Origin: Magnolia sinica
Taxonomy: Eukaryota; Streptophyta; Magnoliopsida; Magnoliales; Magnoliaceae
DNA length: 64,000 bases
Reading direction: 5' to 3'
NCBI RefSeq assembly: GCF_029962835.1
Contig: NC_080590.1
Coordinates: 70,581,501 to 70,645,500 of the forward strand
Within the stretch, counting starts at the first letter, position 1. The number at the start of each line of letters is the position of its first letter. The notes beneath the pieces are model-generated. The model was given only the letters and a program-made list of their open reading frames with translations, was not told where the DNA came from and did not search any database. Shown here piece by piece: positions 1 to 11,489 of this stretch. The position numbers and the translations under genes are program-made.

Positions 1-117
1 ACTTCACTTCATGTCCCACACTTCTCACAAATCTGACTATTTATGGTGTTATTATACACATGTGTAAGAAGCAACGTTTCTATCTTCCATTTTCATTTCC
101 TTTCATCACGTGTTTGT

Positions 118-212
118 GTTGTTTTTTTTTTGTTTTGTTTTATTATTTTTTATTTTTTCCTTTTTTCCTTTTTTTTTAATTTTTTATTATTATTTTTTTA
201 TTTTTATAAACA
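118..212. repeat. T-rich low-complexity stretch
   Basis: Nearly pure T with scattered A, G and C. A short hydrophobic open frame crosses it, but the composition alone explains that frame. No gene is seen in the first 230 bases. Confidence 0.7.
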
Positions 213-237
213 TGGGCTGATCTAGTGCACACGTGCA

Positions 238-834
238 TAGAGGTGGGCATCAAGTCGAGTCAGACCGAGTTAAGGCTGACTTGACTCGATCCAGTTTTGA
301 AATAGGCCTAACCTGAACTCGATTTGACTCGAGTCCAACATGCCTGACTCGATTTGAGTCTAGTCTGGCCTGGATTGATCCGATTGAGTCTAATACGGTC
401 AAAAGTACAGAGCTGGGTTGAGTTGGCATGGAGTTGGATTGAGAGATGAGGGAGGGAGAGACCGAGAGACTGGAGAGGAGAGAGAGGAGGAGGGGGAGGG
501 TGATGGTGGTGGGTGGTTGTAATGCTTGAAAGATGAGGAGGATGAGGGAGGGAGGGAGGGAGAGAGGCCGAGCTTGGAAGATGAGGATGAGGGAGGGAGA
601 GAGAGATTTTGGGATTGGGTCAGGGTAGGGTGTGGAAGGTAGGGTTAGGAAGTTGGGTTTCGGATCGAGTCAGGTCGAGTTACTAGGTAACTTAAACTCA
701 ACTCGGTTTGAGTTTGGCTTGGGTGAAGCCCACTCAGTTCGGATCGACTCACCCATTCGGTTTGGGTCAAGTCAGATTTGAACGAGTCGGACGAGTCGAG
801 TTAGTCGGATCGAGTCGTCCCATGCCCACCTCTA
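238..834. mobile_element. hAT-type MITE (non-autonomous DNA transposon)
   Basis: A 597-bp element with terminal inverted repeats: TAGAGGTGGGCAT at the left and its complement ATGCCCACCTCTA at the right. It is flanked by a perfect 8-bp target duplication, cacgtgca, at 230-237 and 835-842. An 8-bp duplication with this type of terminus is characteristic of the hAT superfamily. Next to both ends the DNA is dense in a GAGTCGAGTC-like word in both orientations, as expected of subterminal transposase-binding repeats. The centre (about 440-620) is GA-rich. There is no transposase, so movement would have needed an autonomous relative. It sits in, or beside, the Tekay LTR remnant. Confidence 0.88.
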
Positions 835-842
835 CACGTGCA

Positions 843-889
843 CCATCCAGCTCATGTGTGCCACATGTATATGCATGCCACACGTGTGA

Positions 890-954
<65 letters not shown>

Positions 955-1517
955 ATGCAGCATGTGTGAGAAGTGTGTGTGCATGTGATTGTTGTACATA
1001 GTGTGAAATTTGTAATGCATGCATGGACGGATGGATAAACATATGGTAAGATTGGCTATTGTGTGACTAGTGGTTGGACCACTAAATGTACATATGGATT
1101 GAAGGTGATATGGACAGATATGATGTGATGATGTGTTAAATGAAAGAGTGATGAACGGTGGCTTCTAAAAGAGGTGATATACACACATTTGGTATGGACC
1201 TCACAATGGGCATGTGGTCAGATAGAAAACTAGAATTGTGGGTGGCCACATGACCTACAAAATGGATGGTAGTTTAAATGGATGATAAGTGTGTTGGTGA
1301 TATTCAACATATCAACGGTTAGATGGATGTTTCTTTAGATGGATGGTTAGATACATAGTTGATTTTATTAATTAATGGATGGTTGGATTTGGATAGGTTC
1401 AAATCAATGGCTGAAATTGGACCAATTAATCTTATAGATCAACGGTCATATCGGACTAATTGGGTACGTCAATCAATGGTTAAAATTAGACGGTCATAAT
1501 TAATTTGGGTTATTACA
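843..1517 (-). mobile_element. Tekay/Del LTR remnant (left limit unknown)
   Basis: Read on the minus strand, the DNA below position 1517 begins TGTAATAACCC. This is the usual start of Tekay/Del LTRs, and it follows directly on a purine-rich tract downstream of the integrase. It is therefore the beginning of the 3' LTR. I cannot find the other end: it may lie inside the window, interrupted by the MITE, or beyond the left edge. No gene is seen. The text is AT-rich with many ATGGATGG-like words. Confidence 0.5.
893..952. repeat. (GT)n microsatellite
   Basis: About 30 uninterrupted GT dinucleotides, followed by a short imperfect GT/GCAT-rich continuation to about 1000. It is probably length-polymorphic. 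Open frames across it are artefacts of the repeat. Confidence 0.95.
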
Positions 1518-1535
1518 TTCTACCCTCCTTAAAAG
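1518..1535 (-). other. Polypurine tract of the Tekay element
   Basis: On the minus strand a run containing AAGGAGGGTAGAA stands immediately before the LTR start TGTAATAACCC. This is the expected site of plus-strand priming and fixes the LTR boundary and the orientation of the element. Confidence 0.6.
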
Positions 1536-1639
1536 AATTTTTGTTCTTAAAATTTAATATACCTATAATGTGAACAGGTGAGGGTATTTATCTTTGATCT
1601 CAGCCTCTTGTTCCCAAGAAGCCTCCTCCTTGCTATGGT

Positions 1640-2200
1640 GACTCCATTGAACCTTTACTAATGTATAACTCTGTATCGAAGCGCTTGGTCTTTCCTGTCA
1701 AGAATATGAACTGGTTGTTCAATGTATGAAGTGTTTTTCCAGATCTCTAATGATTTCCAGTTTATAACATGAGAAACTTCTCGCTCATATTTCCTTAACA
1801 TCGACACATGGAAATCATCATGAATACCGAACAAATGAGGCAGTAAAATAAGCCTATATGTGACAACACAAACCCTCTCTAGAACCTCGAAAGGACCTAT
1901 ATCCCTTTGAGCCAACTTTCCCTTTTTACGGAACCTCATGACACCCTTCATTGGAGAAATCTTTAAAAAAACGTGATCTCCAATTGCAAACTCGAGATCT
2001 CTTCTGCGAGTATCGGCATAAATCTTATGATGAGTTTAGGCTTGCATAAGTGGTTTCTAATGATAAAATATCTTCTCTGTTGTCTCTTGCACAATCTCTA
2101 GCCCAAGCAAGCTACCTTCTCCAATTTCTGCCCAACAATTTGGAGATCTAGGAGGCCTCTCATACAAAGCCTCATATGGTGCTTTCCCGATACTCGCCTC
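1640..2200 (-). pseudogene. Tekay/Del integrase, C-terminal half (fossil)
   Basis: The minus strand encodes the end of a Ty3/gypsy chromovirus integrase of the Tekay/Del lineage. Visible blocks include the conserved APYEALY stretch near 2170, a DLEFAIGDHV stretch near 1980, then GKLAQRDIGPFEVLERV and FHVSMLRKY (about 1780-1940), and ILDRKDQALR near 1690. These are hallmarks of the integrase C-terminal region. The segment stops exactly at 2200, where an Athila element is inserted. The adjoining part of the integrase lies at 50696-51002, so about 48.5 kb separates two once-adjacent stretches. The copy is old and broken. Confidence 0.85.
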
Positions 2201-3853
2201 TGTTAAGTGTCAAATATTGCACATTCTCCCCTGTTTATATCTTTGTTTTATGAACATGATAATGTGTAACATCCTGGATTTTTTCCAACTTAGAGATATA
2301 CGTCCTTAGGTAATGGGTCGATCATAATACCCTATTGACTTCTCAAAAACTCAATCCCAAAGTTTAAAATCCCTTTTCAACCCATTTCCTTCAAAATCTC
2401 ACCTTTCACCACCTTATTCTTCAAATTTTTCTAAGTACTTTCATATTAAACACTAATCCAAAAGTTTAAATGATGATGAACAATACTTAAACTAAAATTT
2501 ACTATAAATAGTAAATTTATAAATAAAATGTGTTTTTAACCATTAAAATTATGAAATATTATAAAATAAATAGGTTATTTGGATAGATCAGCTTCTCCTA
2601 CCCCAAATTCATATATGACACATCGTGTAACTCATTCCGAAGTGGAAGATACGTCTGTTTCAAGGAAATGAGTAGTAGAACCACCACCAAGCGAGTGCGG
2701 CAGCACCGCCCGCAGTCCGGCAGACCACGGCGCCACCGCGTTGGCCGAGGCACACCGCGGTGCACCAAAAATTGGTGGACCCTCACGGTAAAATTCTGTA
2801 GTTTTCAACCGACTTCAAAAAGTCATATCTCCCTCGTTATAATTCCAAGGTGATTCAAAAGCCAGATTGAAGCTTGATAAGTGTAGTTTCATATAAAAAA
2901 AAGTGAAAAATATAATAAAAATTTTAATATAGTTAAATATAGGTCGTTGTGACAACTGTCCGAAAATCATTAGTTTAGACAGCTGCTACTTCTAGAATTT
3001 TTAAAATTTTTCTACAATACAAAATCTAATGAAATTTGGTAGAGATGAAGTAGACTTGACGACGAACTACTAGAAAAATAATTAAAATAATATATTAACT
3101 AAAGGTGCCAAAAAGGTGTATAGAACTACCCTAGGACCTTATTTTGTCGTAATTAGGGCGAAATTTAGTTAAGTACTAAACTAAACAATCGATGGATTTG
3201 GCTTGGACCACTTTCTATACAAGTTACAAGACCCAAAACTATTAAAATCACTAACTCAGCATTACTTAAAAACCTAGGAGCAATCTCAAAACCCAATTGC
3301 CCTTGGGAGCACGTCGAAACTCCGTATCGAACCCAGACCACGCGTCGAAAGTCCGATTACCGCGAAACTATACGATTATGACTGCCTTACTAGGCTTGAC
3401 AACCATCTTAGAAATTAAATCCTGATAGTGTCCAAAAATGAACAACTTGAGCCCCAAGTGAAGTGTGTGGGAAACGTAGATATCCTTAGAAAATGAACTT
3501 AAACTTAAGTGATTTGAGCCGTTCCCTTGCACGCCAAATTTAAGATTTCAGACCGTCAAATTCTGACCCAACTACAGCCTCAGATCAGGGAAAATTTCCA
3601 ACACATGTCAGTGTACTTGTGGTCCTGATCGAGTGTGGATGACAGTTGAACTGAAATAGGTCCTCCACGGTCAATCCACTGATCTGATTGGACCGAAATC
3701 TTAACCTGATCTAGATCCAATGTCAGGGAACTTTTCCCAGACTATATGCAAGAAATGGGCCTCCAGATGAACCCCGTTGGACCGAAACGGCCACTATTTG
3801 GCTATAACCTAAGTATACCATGGCCCTAGGGCCATTACCATCAGTTCTGGGCA

Positions 3854-3860
3854 TATATAA
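3854..3860 (+). promoter_or_regulatory. TATA box of solo LTR S1
   Basis: GCATATATAAGG stands about 1.6 kb into the LTR, followed some 40 bases later by an AAACCCTAG-containing purine-rich leader. This matches a plant LTR promoter and sets the LTR orientation as plus. It may mark the U3/R transition. Confidence 0.5.
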
Positions 3861-5069
3861 GGGCCTAAGCCCACCCCATTTCTATTCCATACGATTTTCT
3901 CCAAACCCTAGGAGTGAGAAGAGAGAAAAGGGGAGAAAGGAGTGGAGATCGAAGGGAGGTCCTTAGAGTTTGCTACCGTGGTTCCTTCCTGCTACTCCAC
4001 ACGTTGAGTCGCCTCTACATCTAGCTACATCGTCGAATCCAACCTCAATTTGGGTAAGAAATCCTAACCCGAATCTTATTTTAGGAATCCAAATAGATGA
4101 ATCGATGAAATAGCTAACCTATTTCGTGATTCAGGTAGCCGTTGTGTCATAGACAAAGACGTAGTGTTCAAATCGAGCTCAGTACGGGTTTACCGGCGAA
4201 AGGTGTGGATTATAAATGTTTAGGTTATGGTTTTCAAGGCTTTCAATATCAGTAATGATTTATGACTGACTTGATTGCCATCACATATGCTTAGATACGA
4301 TGTTTTTCTGATATTACTCATATATGTAAACTACGTTGATTTTAATGCATTCTATGTGTTTATTGAAATGATTGAATGAATATGGAATTACGATTTGTGC
4401 TTGTTATGATTGATGTTTGAGAATACATGATTTTTATACGTGTGGCAACTCCCTTGTGAAAGGATTTACTATAACATGTGTTTTAACTAATTTATTACAT
4501 GTATGTGATACGTGTAGTCAAGTGTTTGATAAAATGCCTGAATGAGAAAATGCTTGTTGAAATGTATTTAATGAGGGTGTTGAGATAAGATTCTCAATTC
4601 TCTTATCTATAGTTACAGTTTCCCTTATGTAACCTATCTTACTTCTATGTGATTTATGGATAAAATGCCTGTGTACTACTTGTTTGTTGAAATGCTCAAA
4701 TAAGATTTATGTTTAAATTAGTTGTCACATGTCGTCTTTGACTATCACATGAGAATGCTATTGTTTGGAGTGTGATTGGGGCTACGATATAGTCCATGCA
4801 ATCGGTAATAATTCCCGAATTAGTGGCCGAGGTCGCACGCCATAGAAGACACATTCGATGAATCCGAGTCGTATGCTGCTTGTCGACAGTGGTTAGACCA
4901 CGCGGAATGCTTACGCACTCCATGTCAATCAATTCGACGTACGCTCGTACCAGTCGAGCTTGTCAAGTAACCTGATTAGCCTAATGTATGTTCACCATGT
5001 ATGGATGCAACTGCTTGAACCTATGGTACCAACTTACTAGTGAAAAGCCCGTGTAACCTTGGTACCACG

Positions 5070-5370
5070 ATCCGCTAAGACTCGTGAGCTGAGCATGGTG
5101 GTATGGGACACCGTGGTCGAGCTGTCGGCCTACGCTCCGGTGACGAGCATCCCCTTAGTGACCAGTGAGCAGCCTAAACTTGTGAGCTGAATACGGTGGT
5201 ATGGGACACTATATTCGAGTTGTCAGCCTACGCTAAGGTGACGAGCCTTTCCCATAGTGACCTCGAGTATACACTAGGACTACGTTAAGGTGACGAGTCT
5301 TCCGCAATGACCTCGAGTATAAACCAAGCCTGCGCTGAGGTGACGAGCCTCTCCGTGGTGACTGGAACAT
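5070..5370 (+). repeat. Internal tandem repeats in solo LTR S1
   Basis: Two ~90-bp imperfect units, each with GTGGTATGGGACAC followed by a CGAG(C/T)TGTC(G/A)GCCTACGCT block, come first. Then come shorter ~55-bp units ending GGTGACGAG...GTGACCTCGAGTATA. The inverted copy at 42670-42890 has the same blocks, so the array is a family feature and not a local expansion. Confidence 0.7.
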
Positions 5371-7696
5371 GCCTATCGTATGTGATTGACTGGGATTGAC
5401 GACCCTAGATGGATCATTGTTTGGGTAATGATATAATAGAGGTACCTTAGCTTCTCGAATCTGCTGTATGAATAAGCCTAAATAAGAACTTGGTTAACAC
5501 AATCATGCATTCGCATTGCACGGTGCTTTGACGAGGAAGCGCACGTTTACCGGGAGTGTTGCATGCGCGATTGTGAGATGATGTCACTGAGGGAGTGCAG
5601 GTGAGGGCATATATCATTTTCGCATATCATTCTTGCATTAACAAGAGTACTTAGGACATGATTGTTGTACTGCTTTATCATTACTGCTTGACTGAATTGA
5701 TAACATGTTAACCTTTGCTTTATAGTTCCACTGAATTAGCTACTCATTCCCACTTGGGACGGTGTTTTAAAACACCACCCAGACTCTGTTGTAGATGTAG
5801 GTAATGACGGAGTCTATGCAGCTGAAATAGACTTCATGGACGAGGAGGAAGAATTCTCCTATGTTCAGCTATTAGGCGGGTCCTCGTTGACCTTGTTCTG
5901 CTTCGATGGGATTACAGGGATACTGGATTAGTTGAACATTTACATTTTTGACATTTTGTAAGTTTGAAACAACACTTGTATATATATTCAGCCCAACTAC
6001 ATGATCATACTCTGGAGGTTATAAAACACGTATCTATACTTTTTATATTAAATTCCGTCTTCCTCTTGCTTAACTTAATTAGATCTAGAGTATGATATGC
6101 TGTTTTAGTATAATCCCACTCATGTTTAGTGCACTAATATGGACAACATTCAAACATCATTATCTATGTTGTATAAGTAATGCGTTGGAACTCGGGAGTT
6201 GAGCCTCTACTCGACCCCCAATTTTCAGGGCGTGACATAATGTTTAAAGGTATATTTTATACATGTTTGTGTTGCAAGGAGAATATGAGAGCTTGAATAG
6301 GAAAGAATGTTAAAATCATGGATTTAATGCTCAAGAATTACCGAGCTAAAGGATGGATCTTAAGAACCAAGAATGAAGAATTACATGCCAAAGATCCAAG
6401 GAAACTAAGTACAAAGGATGAAGAAAGGACTTGAAAGACTTCAAAATCTACAGTAGAAAATAGACAGGTTCGGTCCGATCGAACCCACGTTTGGTCCGAT
6501 TGAACTTGCACAAAGAAGTCTAGCGACAAACGATGAAATTCAGAAACTAATTCGGTTCAACCAATGGACAATTTAGTCCAACCGAAGCCTAGTTTGGTTT
6601 GACTGAAAGGAGGATTCAGTGCGACCAAAAGTGCATGAAAAGCTCCCGCAAAGAACGATAAACTTTGGAGTTAATTCGGTTCGACCAAAGATTAATTCAG
6701 TCCGGCCAACAACTTAAGTTTGGTTTGACTGAACCCAGATCGGTCCGACCGAAATCGGGCAACAGCTGAAATAGAATCCTTTCTAAATTCAGACTCGACT
6801 TCGGATTCGACTTCGGTCCAACTGATGCGTAACGCGGCTGCGTAAATTGAGGCACTTTCGTGATCAGATCGTGGAAATGCAAAGTTGGTGTATAAGGTGG
6901 AGCTTCACAACTATAAGTAGGAATCCCTATGGCATTCCTAGGCATTATCTAGGGTTTGAGGAGTGGAGCCAAAGGGTGGAGAACTGCCGAATCTTTCCTC
7001 TTCTTCCTTAGTTATTTTTATATTTTATTTAAGAGTTCTTAGTTCAATCATGTATATGGTTGGCTAAATTTCTTAGATAGGGCTAAGAGGTGAAGCTTGT
7101 AGCGTGATTGAGATGTTTATTTTGCTTTGATTCATGTTTATGATGAACTTCATTGATTTCTAGTTGTTTTTAAAGAATATTTTGAGTTTTCAATGGTTTA
7201 TTGTGACTCAAATTATAGTAGACGCTGCGATAGCTTTGAATATCTTCTTTTCTTATTTGAGATGGTGGGATTGGTAAATCATGTTATTTGCCATCATCTC
7301 TTGGGCATGGTTTGGTGACGAAATCCCTTCCAAATCTTCACAATCCTCTTCCATTGAGGTTAGATCAATGAGAAGTTTAGAGATTTGATCATCTCTCTTT
7401 CCAATTGGATAAGATAGGACTCTGATTCCAACTGGATCTCTTGCATCAAGCAAGGTAGCATCTCAATAGCTACAAGTGGATCCTTGGAACCTTAGTTCCC
7501 ACCTTTTAATTCACAAGTTTTAATACTATTCAGAATTACTCTTCCAATTATTCCAGAATTTAAATTTACATCTTCTTCTTCTTCTAGGTCCAGTTATTTT
7601 CAGAAATGTACAAGATTAGTTCCTGTGGATTCGACCTCGATCTCACTGTGTTATTACTACATCCCGACCCTACACTTGGGGTTGTGAACAAGTTTT

Positions 7697-7714
7697 TGGC
7701 GCCGTTGTCGAGGA
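7697..7714 (+). other. Primer binding site of Athila A (tRNA-Asp type)
   Basis: TGGCGCCGTTGTCGAGGA lies 6 bases after the LTR end. This is the standard Athila primer site, complementary to the 3' end of tRNA-Asp. It is not a tRNA gene. Confidence 0.85.
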
Positions 7715-7983
7715 CTACGACTGTGCTTTTCTGAATTTAATTAGTATTAGAATTAGGTTTAGATTAGGATTAGCTTTCTGTTTTGTTTTTAGTTTAGGAT
7801 TTTTTTGAACTTGTTTTTTGAATCTAATTTGTTTTTTTGTTTTGTAGGATTCTAACATAGCAATCTCCAATCCGATAACCTCTTTCTAATTCTCTCTCTT
7901 ATCTTAGATCTCTTATTTGTTTTAATTTCTATAGTTTTCTTTCTAAGGTTTAGGTTTAGTTACTTAAGGGCTTCAAGTGTTTC

Positions 7984-9060
7984 ATGCCTAAGTGGGTTCG
8001 TGACAACACTCAACGTCTCTTAAGTGAAGGAGGATTGGTCGAAAGGTTGCCTATCCATCACAGGATTAGACACCACCAGAGATCCTCAGAGTTAATAGAA
8101 GTGATGGCTGCAAATCAACCTACAAATCAACCTCAACCTCTAGTTGAGGAAATTCAGGATGAGAATGAGGTGCACAATGCACCCCTGCCTCGTACCTTAC
8201 GAGATTATTTACAACCGGTGGGGGTGAGCACACCTTCTTGTATGATTTTTCCTGAAAATACAGGGAATATGGATATTAAGCCAGGGGTAATCCAAGTCCT
8301 TCCAAAGTTCCATGGACTCGAATCTAAAAGTCCATATCTGCACATGAAAGAGTTTGATGAGATAATAACCACTTTATACTTTCCTACTGTGTCTGAGGAC
8401 ACGATCAGGCTGAAACTCTTTCCCTTCTCCTTAAAAGAAGAGGCTAAGACGTGGTTACATTCACTACGTCCATGATCCATTGGCAGATGGAACGACATGA
8501 CAAGGGAGTTCATAAAGAAATTCTTCCCATACCATAAGACGAACACTATCAGAAAGTCAATAATGAACTTCACCCAAAAGGAAGATGAGACATTCTTCAA
8601 ATGTTGGGATCGGTTTAAGGATTTTGTCAGTTCATGCCCACAACATGGTTCTGAAACATGGTGCATAACAAATTTATTCTACGATGGACTGTCATCTTCC
8701 ATGCGCCAATTGGTCGAGACAATGTGCAATGGGGAATTCATGAATAAATATGTTGATGATGTGGGATTACTTTGATAAACTTGCTGAAAACGCACAATCA
8801 TGGGACATTTCCCAAAAACCAAGCATCACTTCTAAGCCCACTCAATCAAAGAAGAGGGGTGGAATATATATTTTGAAAGAGAAAAATGATATAAATGCTA
8901 AAGCAGCTAACCTCACAAGGAAAATATAGGCCATGAAACTTAAGAAGGATAAGGCTAAGGAAGTTGTTTGCGGTATCTGTGCTTGCAACATACATACAAC
9001 TAAAAATTGTCCAACCATACCTGCTTTTTAAGAGGTATTGAATGAGCAATCAAATGCCGT
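7984..9060 (+). pseudogene. Athila A gag (fossil)
   Basis: A capsid/nucleocapsid polyprotein of the Athila lineage. It opens with MPKWVRDNTQRLLSEGG. The family block PGVIQVLPKFHGLES, an aromatic-rich capsid core (LKLFPFSLKEEAKTWL), and a second core block around MTREFIKKFFPYHK follow. Near 8980-9020 a nucleocapsid zinc knuckle, CGICACNIHTTKNC, fits the CX2CX4HX4C pattern. The gene starts about 280 bases after the primer site, which is the usual leader length. The reading frame is broken; copy B carries the same gene at 14039-14870 and 22039-22640. Confidence 0.85.
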
Positions 9061-9269
9061 GAACAATTACCAAAGACGTTTCAGTGGACCCACCTCAATT
9101 ACATACAATCCCAGCTGGAGGAACCATCCCAATTTCAGTTGCAGGAATGGACAAATAGCTAACCCTCAAGGGGCTCTATCTCAACTTGTAAATTAAAAGA
9201 AGCCTCAGGAGGATCTGGTTTTAAAACACATTCAAAATCCAACCTCTCCCCAATCTAAAGCCGCAATGT

Positions 9270-10090
9270 GAAATTAGTGACCCAAGCTCTTCAAATTAGA
9301 TGGAGCAAGCTAAATCTATCACTACTCTTAGGAGTGGAAAGATAATTGACAAAACTATTTGAGTAAGGGCTGAAAAGCCTAAGGACTTGGAAATAGATGA
9401 GAATGATGGACCTAATATTGCCCAACATGGGTTAGAATCAGAACCTCAAAATAAGCTGATTGCTCCATTTCCCTAGCGGTTGATTGCATTAAAACCTCTA
9501 GCCAACTTACAGGATATTCTAGAGGTATTGAAACAAGTGAAGGTCAATATCCCTCTTCTAGATGTTGTGAAACAAATTTCTTCATATGCCAAATTCCTAA
9601 AAGACTTATGCACAACCAAGAGGCGGCAAAGTATTAAAAAGAAAATTTTCTTGTGAGTGCCATCCTCAAGCAAAGTGTGCCACAAAAATATAAAGATCCT
9701 GGTAGCTCAAATATCACTTGTATAATTAGGAATAACCAAATTGAGAACACACTTCTTGACTTGGGGGTGAGTGTAAATCTGATCCCTTGGTCTACGAACA
9801 ACTGGGTCTAGGTGAATTAAAACCCACCTGGACCACATTACAATTTACTGATCACTTGTTCGTGTACCAAGGGGGATGATTAAGGATGTATTGGTCCAAG
9901 TTGAAAAATTCTACTATCCAGTAGATTTTATCATCTTGGATACTTAGCCCATTGTAGACATGAGCACTCAAATCCTTGTCATACTTGGTCGCCCGTTCCT
10001 TGTTACATTCAACGCTATCATCAATTGCAGAAATGGGGTCATGAATTTTTCTTTTGGAAATATGACATGGAGCTCAATATTTTTTTTTAA
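9270..10090 (+). pseudogene. Athila A protease region (fossil)
   Basis: The stretch between the gag knuckle and reverse transcriptase, equivalent to the clearer copy at 22637-23460. It includes a proline- and charge-rich linker and then a retropepsin-like domain. The active-site neighbourhood (LLD-LG-SVN) is near 9755-9775 and a conserved FYYPVDFIILDT-like block lies near 9910-9945. It belongs to the single gag-pol unit and is a broken fossil. Confidence 0.7.
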
Positions 10091-10589
10091 AAAACATGAG
10101 CAGACAGGCAGAGGATGATGACGAGGCCCATGACATTAATACGATAGACTCTTTCGTGGAAGATAGATCTCTGATGACTTTATCCTCTGACCCTCTAAAG
10201 ATGTACTTGACACACTCCCCCAATTTGAATGATAACATGATTAGGGAGATGAATGCCATGCTTGATACTGCACCGGTACTTGAAGTTAACCGGTGGAGGC
10301 CACAATTTGAGAAATTGCCCTAAACCGATGCAGTGCCTCTACCGTCTAGCCCCAAAACACCGAAGCTTAAAACCTTTGCCCACTGATCTTAAATATGTTT
10401 ATTTAGGTCAAAATGAGACATACTCGATGGTAAGTTCTTCCCACCTTGAGCAAGAGCAAGAGAGTATGTTTATCTCTACTCTCATTGAGCATAAAAGAGC
10501 CATTGGATGGTCGATTACAGACTTCAAGGGAATTGACCTTTTGATTTGTACTCATTGCATTCATCTTAAGGATAATGCAAAGACCTCCC

Positions 10590-11480
10590 AGTAACCACAA
10601 TGTAGATTAAATCCAAACATGAAGGAAGTGGTTAAGGCCGAGGTACTTAAGTTATTGGATGTGGGTATTATAAACCCCATATCCGATAGCCGATGGGTGA
10701 GTCCAACTCAGGTGGTTCCTAAGAAGTCAGGAATCACCATCATAGTCAATGCCAATAATGAACTCGTGCCAACTAGAGTTACTACTGGTTGAAGAATGTA
10801 CATTGACTACAAGAAGTTAAATATCGTCACGAGGAAGGACCATTTTCCTTTGCCCTTCATTAATTAAATCTTGGAAAGGCTAGCTGGTCATTCTTACTAT
10901 TGCTTCCTTGACGGATATTTGGGCTACAATCAGATAGAGATAGCCATTGAAGATCAAGAGAAGACAACATTCCCATGTCCTTATAGTACCTTTGCTTACC
11001 GAAGGATGCGATTCGGATGGTGTAATGCTCCTGCCACTTTTCAGCGATGCATGTTGAGTATGTTTTCTGACATTGTAGGGCAATATTTAGAGGTCTTCAT
11101 GGATGACTTCTCTATCTTTGGTCTATCCTTTAGTGAGTGTTCGGAAAATTTGAAAAATGTGCTAAAGCGATGTGAGGAAAAGAATTTGGTACTTAATTGG
11201 GAGAAGTGTCATTTCATGGTTTCTAAGGGAATAGTTCTTGGACATATAATCTCGTCCATGGGAATTGAGGTGGACAAGGCTAAAATTGACCTTATCTCTA
11301 ACCTACTTCCACATAGGAGCATACGAGACGTGCAATCCTTCTTAGGACATGTAGGATTTTATAGACGATTCATAAAGGACTTTAGTCACCCTTCTCATCC
11401 TTTATATAATCTGCTTCAAAAGGATGTACCATATGAGTGGACTGAGAATGCCAGGAAGCTTTCACTAAGCTCAAGGGCAT
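10590..11480 (+). pseudogene. Athila A reverse transcriptase (fossil)
   Basis: Ty3/gypsy reverse transcriptase. Visible blocks are PISDSRWVSP-like text near 10680, RMYIDYKKLN near 10795, a palm block GYLGYNQIEIA near 10915, the FGWCNAPATFQRCM block near 11005-11055, and the catalytic FMDD motif at about 11097-11108. The thumb/connection block includes IKDFSHPSHPLYNLLQKD near 11380-11430. Order and wording are Athila. It is broken and inactive. Confidence 0.85.
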
Positions 11481-11489
11481 GTTAACCAC

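Larger units (their letters stand above)
2265..6237 (+). mobile_element. Solo LTR S1, ~4 kb, probably Tekay/Del-type
   Basis: A 3973-bp unit that begins TGTAACATCCTGG and ends AGGGCGTGACA. It is flanked by a perfect 5-bp duplication, taatg (2260-2264 and 6238-6242). The Athila LTR text continues across it when compared with the copy at 49296. No gag or pol is found inside and no internal direct LTR pair is seen, so it is read as a solo LTR left by recombination between the LTRs of a full element. A TATA box near 3854 gives the plus orientation. The TGTAAC start and large size fit Tekay/Del elements; the family name is inference. The unit at 41772-44816 is the same family inverted. A non-autonomous element is the alternative. 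Confidence 0.8.
2201..7690 (+). mobile_element. 5' LTR of Athila A, interrupted by a solo LTR
   Basis: The LTR text occupies 2201-2264 and resumes at 6243-7690, about 1.5 kb in all. It begins TGTTAAGTGTCAAATATTG and ends GGGGTTGTGAACA, directly before the primer site. It matches 49296-50695. A TATA-like CTATAAGTAG occurs near 6911. The middle (6460-6830) is packed with variants of GGTTCGACCGAA, a subfamily-specific short repeat. The element at 2265-6237 splits it with a 5-bp duplication. Confidence 0.85.

Noticed and set aside
708-1042. Overlapping open frames on both strands (VCVCVC / HTHTHT proteins)
   Set aside because: They cross the end of the MITE and the GT microsatellite; the protein text is the repeat itself.
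2598-2853. Short overlapping frames in solo LTR S1
   Set aside because: No domain, no conservation at the matching place of S2.
7697-7714. tRNA-like sequences near 7697, 13678 and 25064
   Set aside because: Only 18 bases complementary to tRNA 3' ends; they are primer binding sites, not tRNA genes. No tRNA or rRNA gene was seen.
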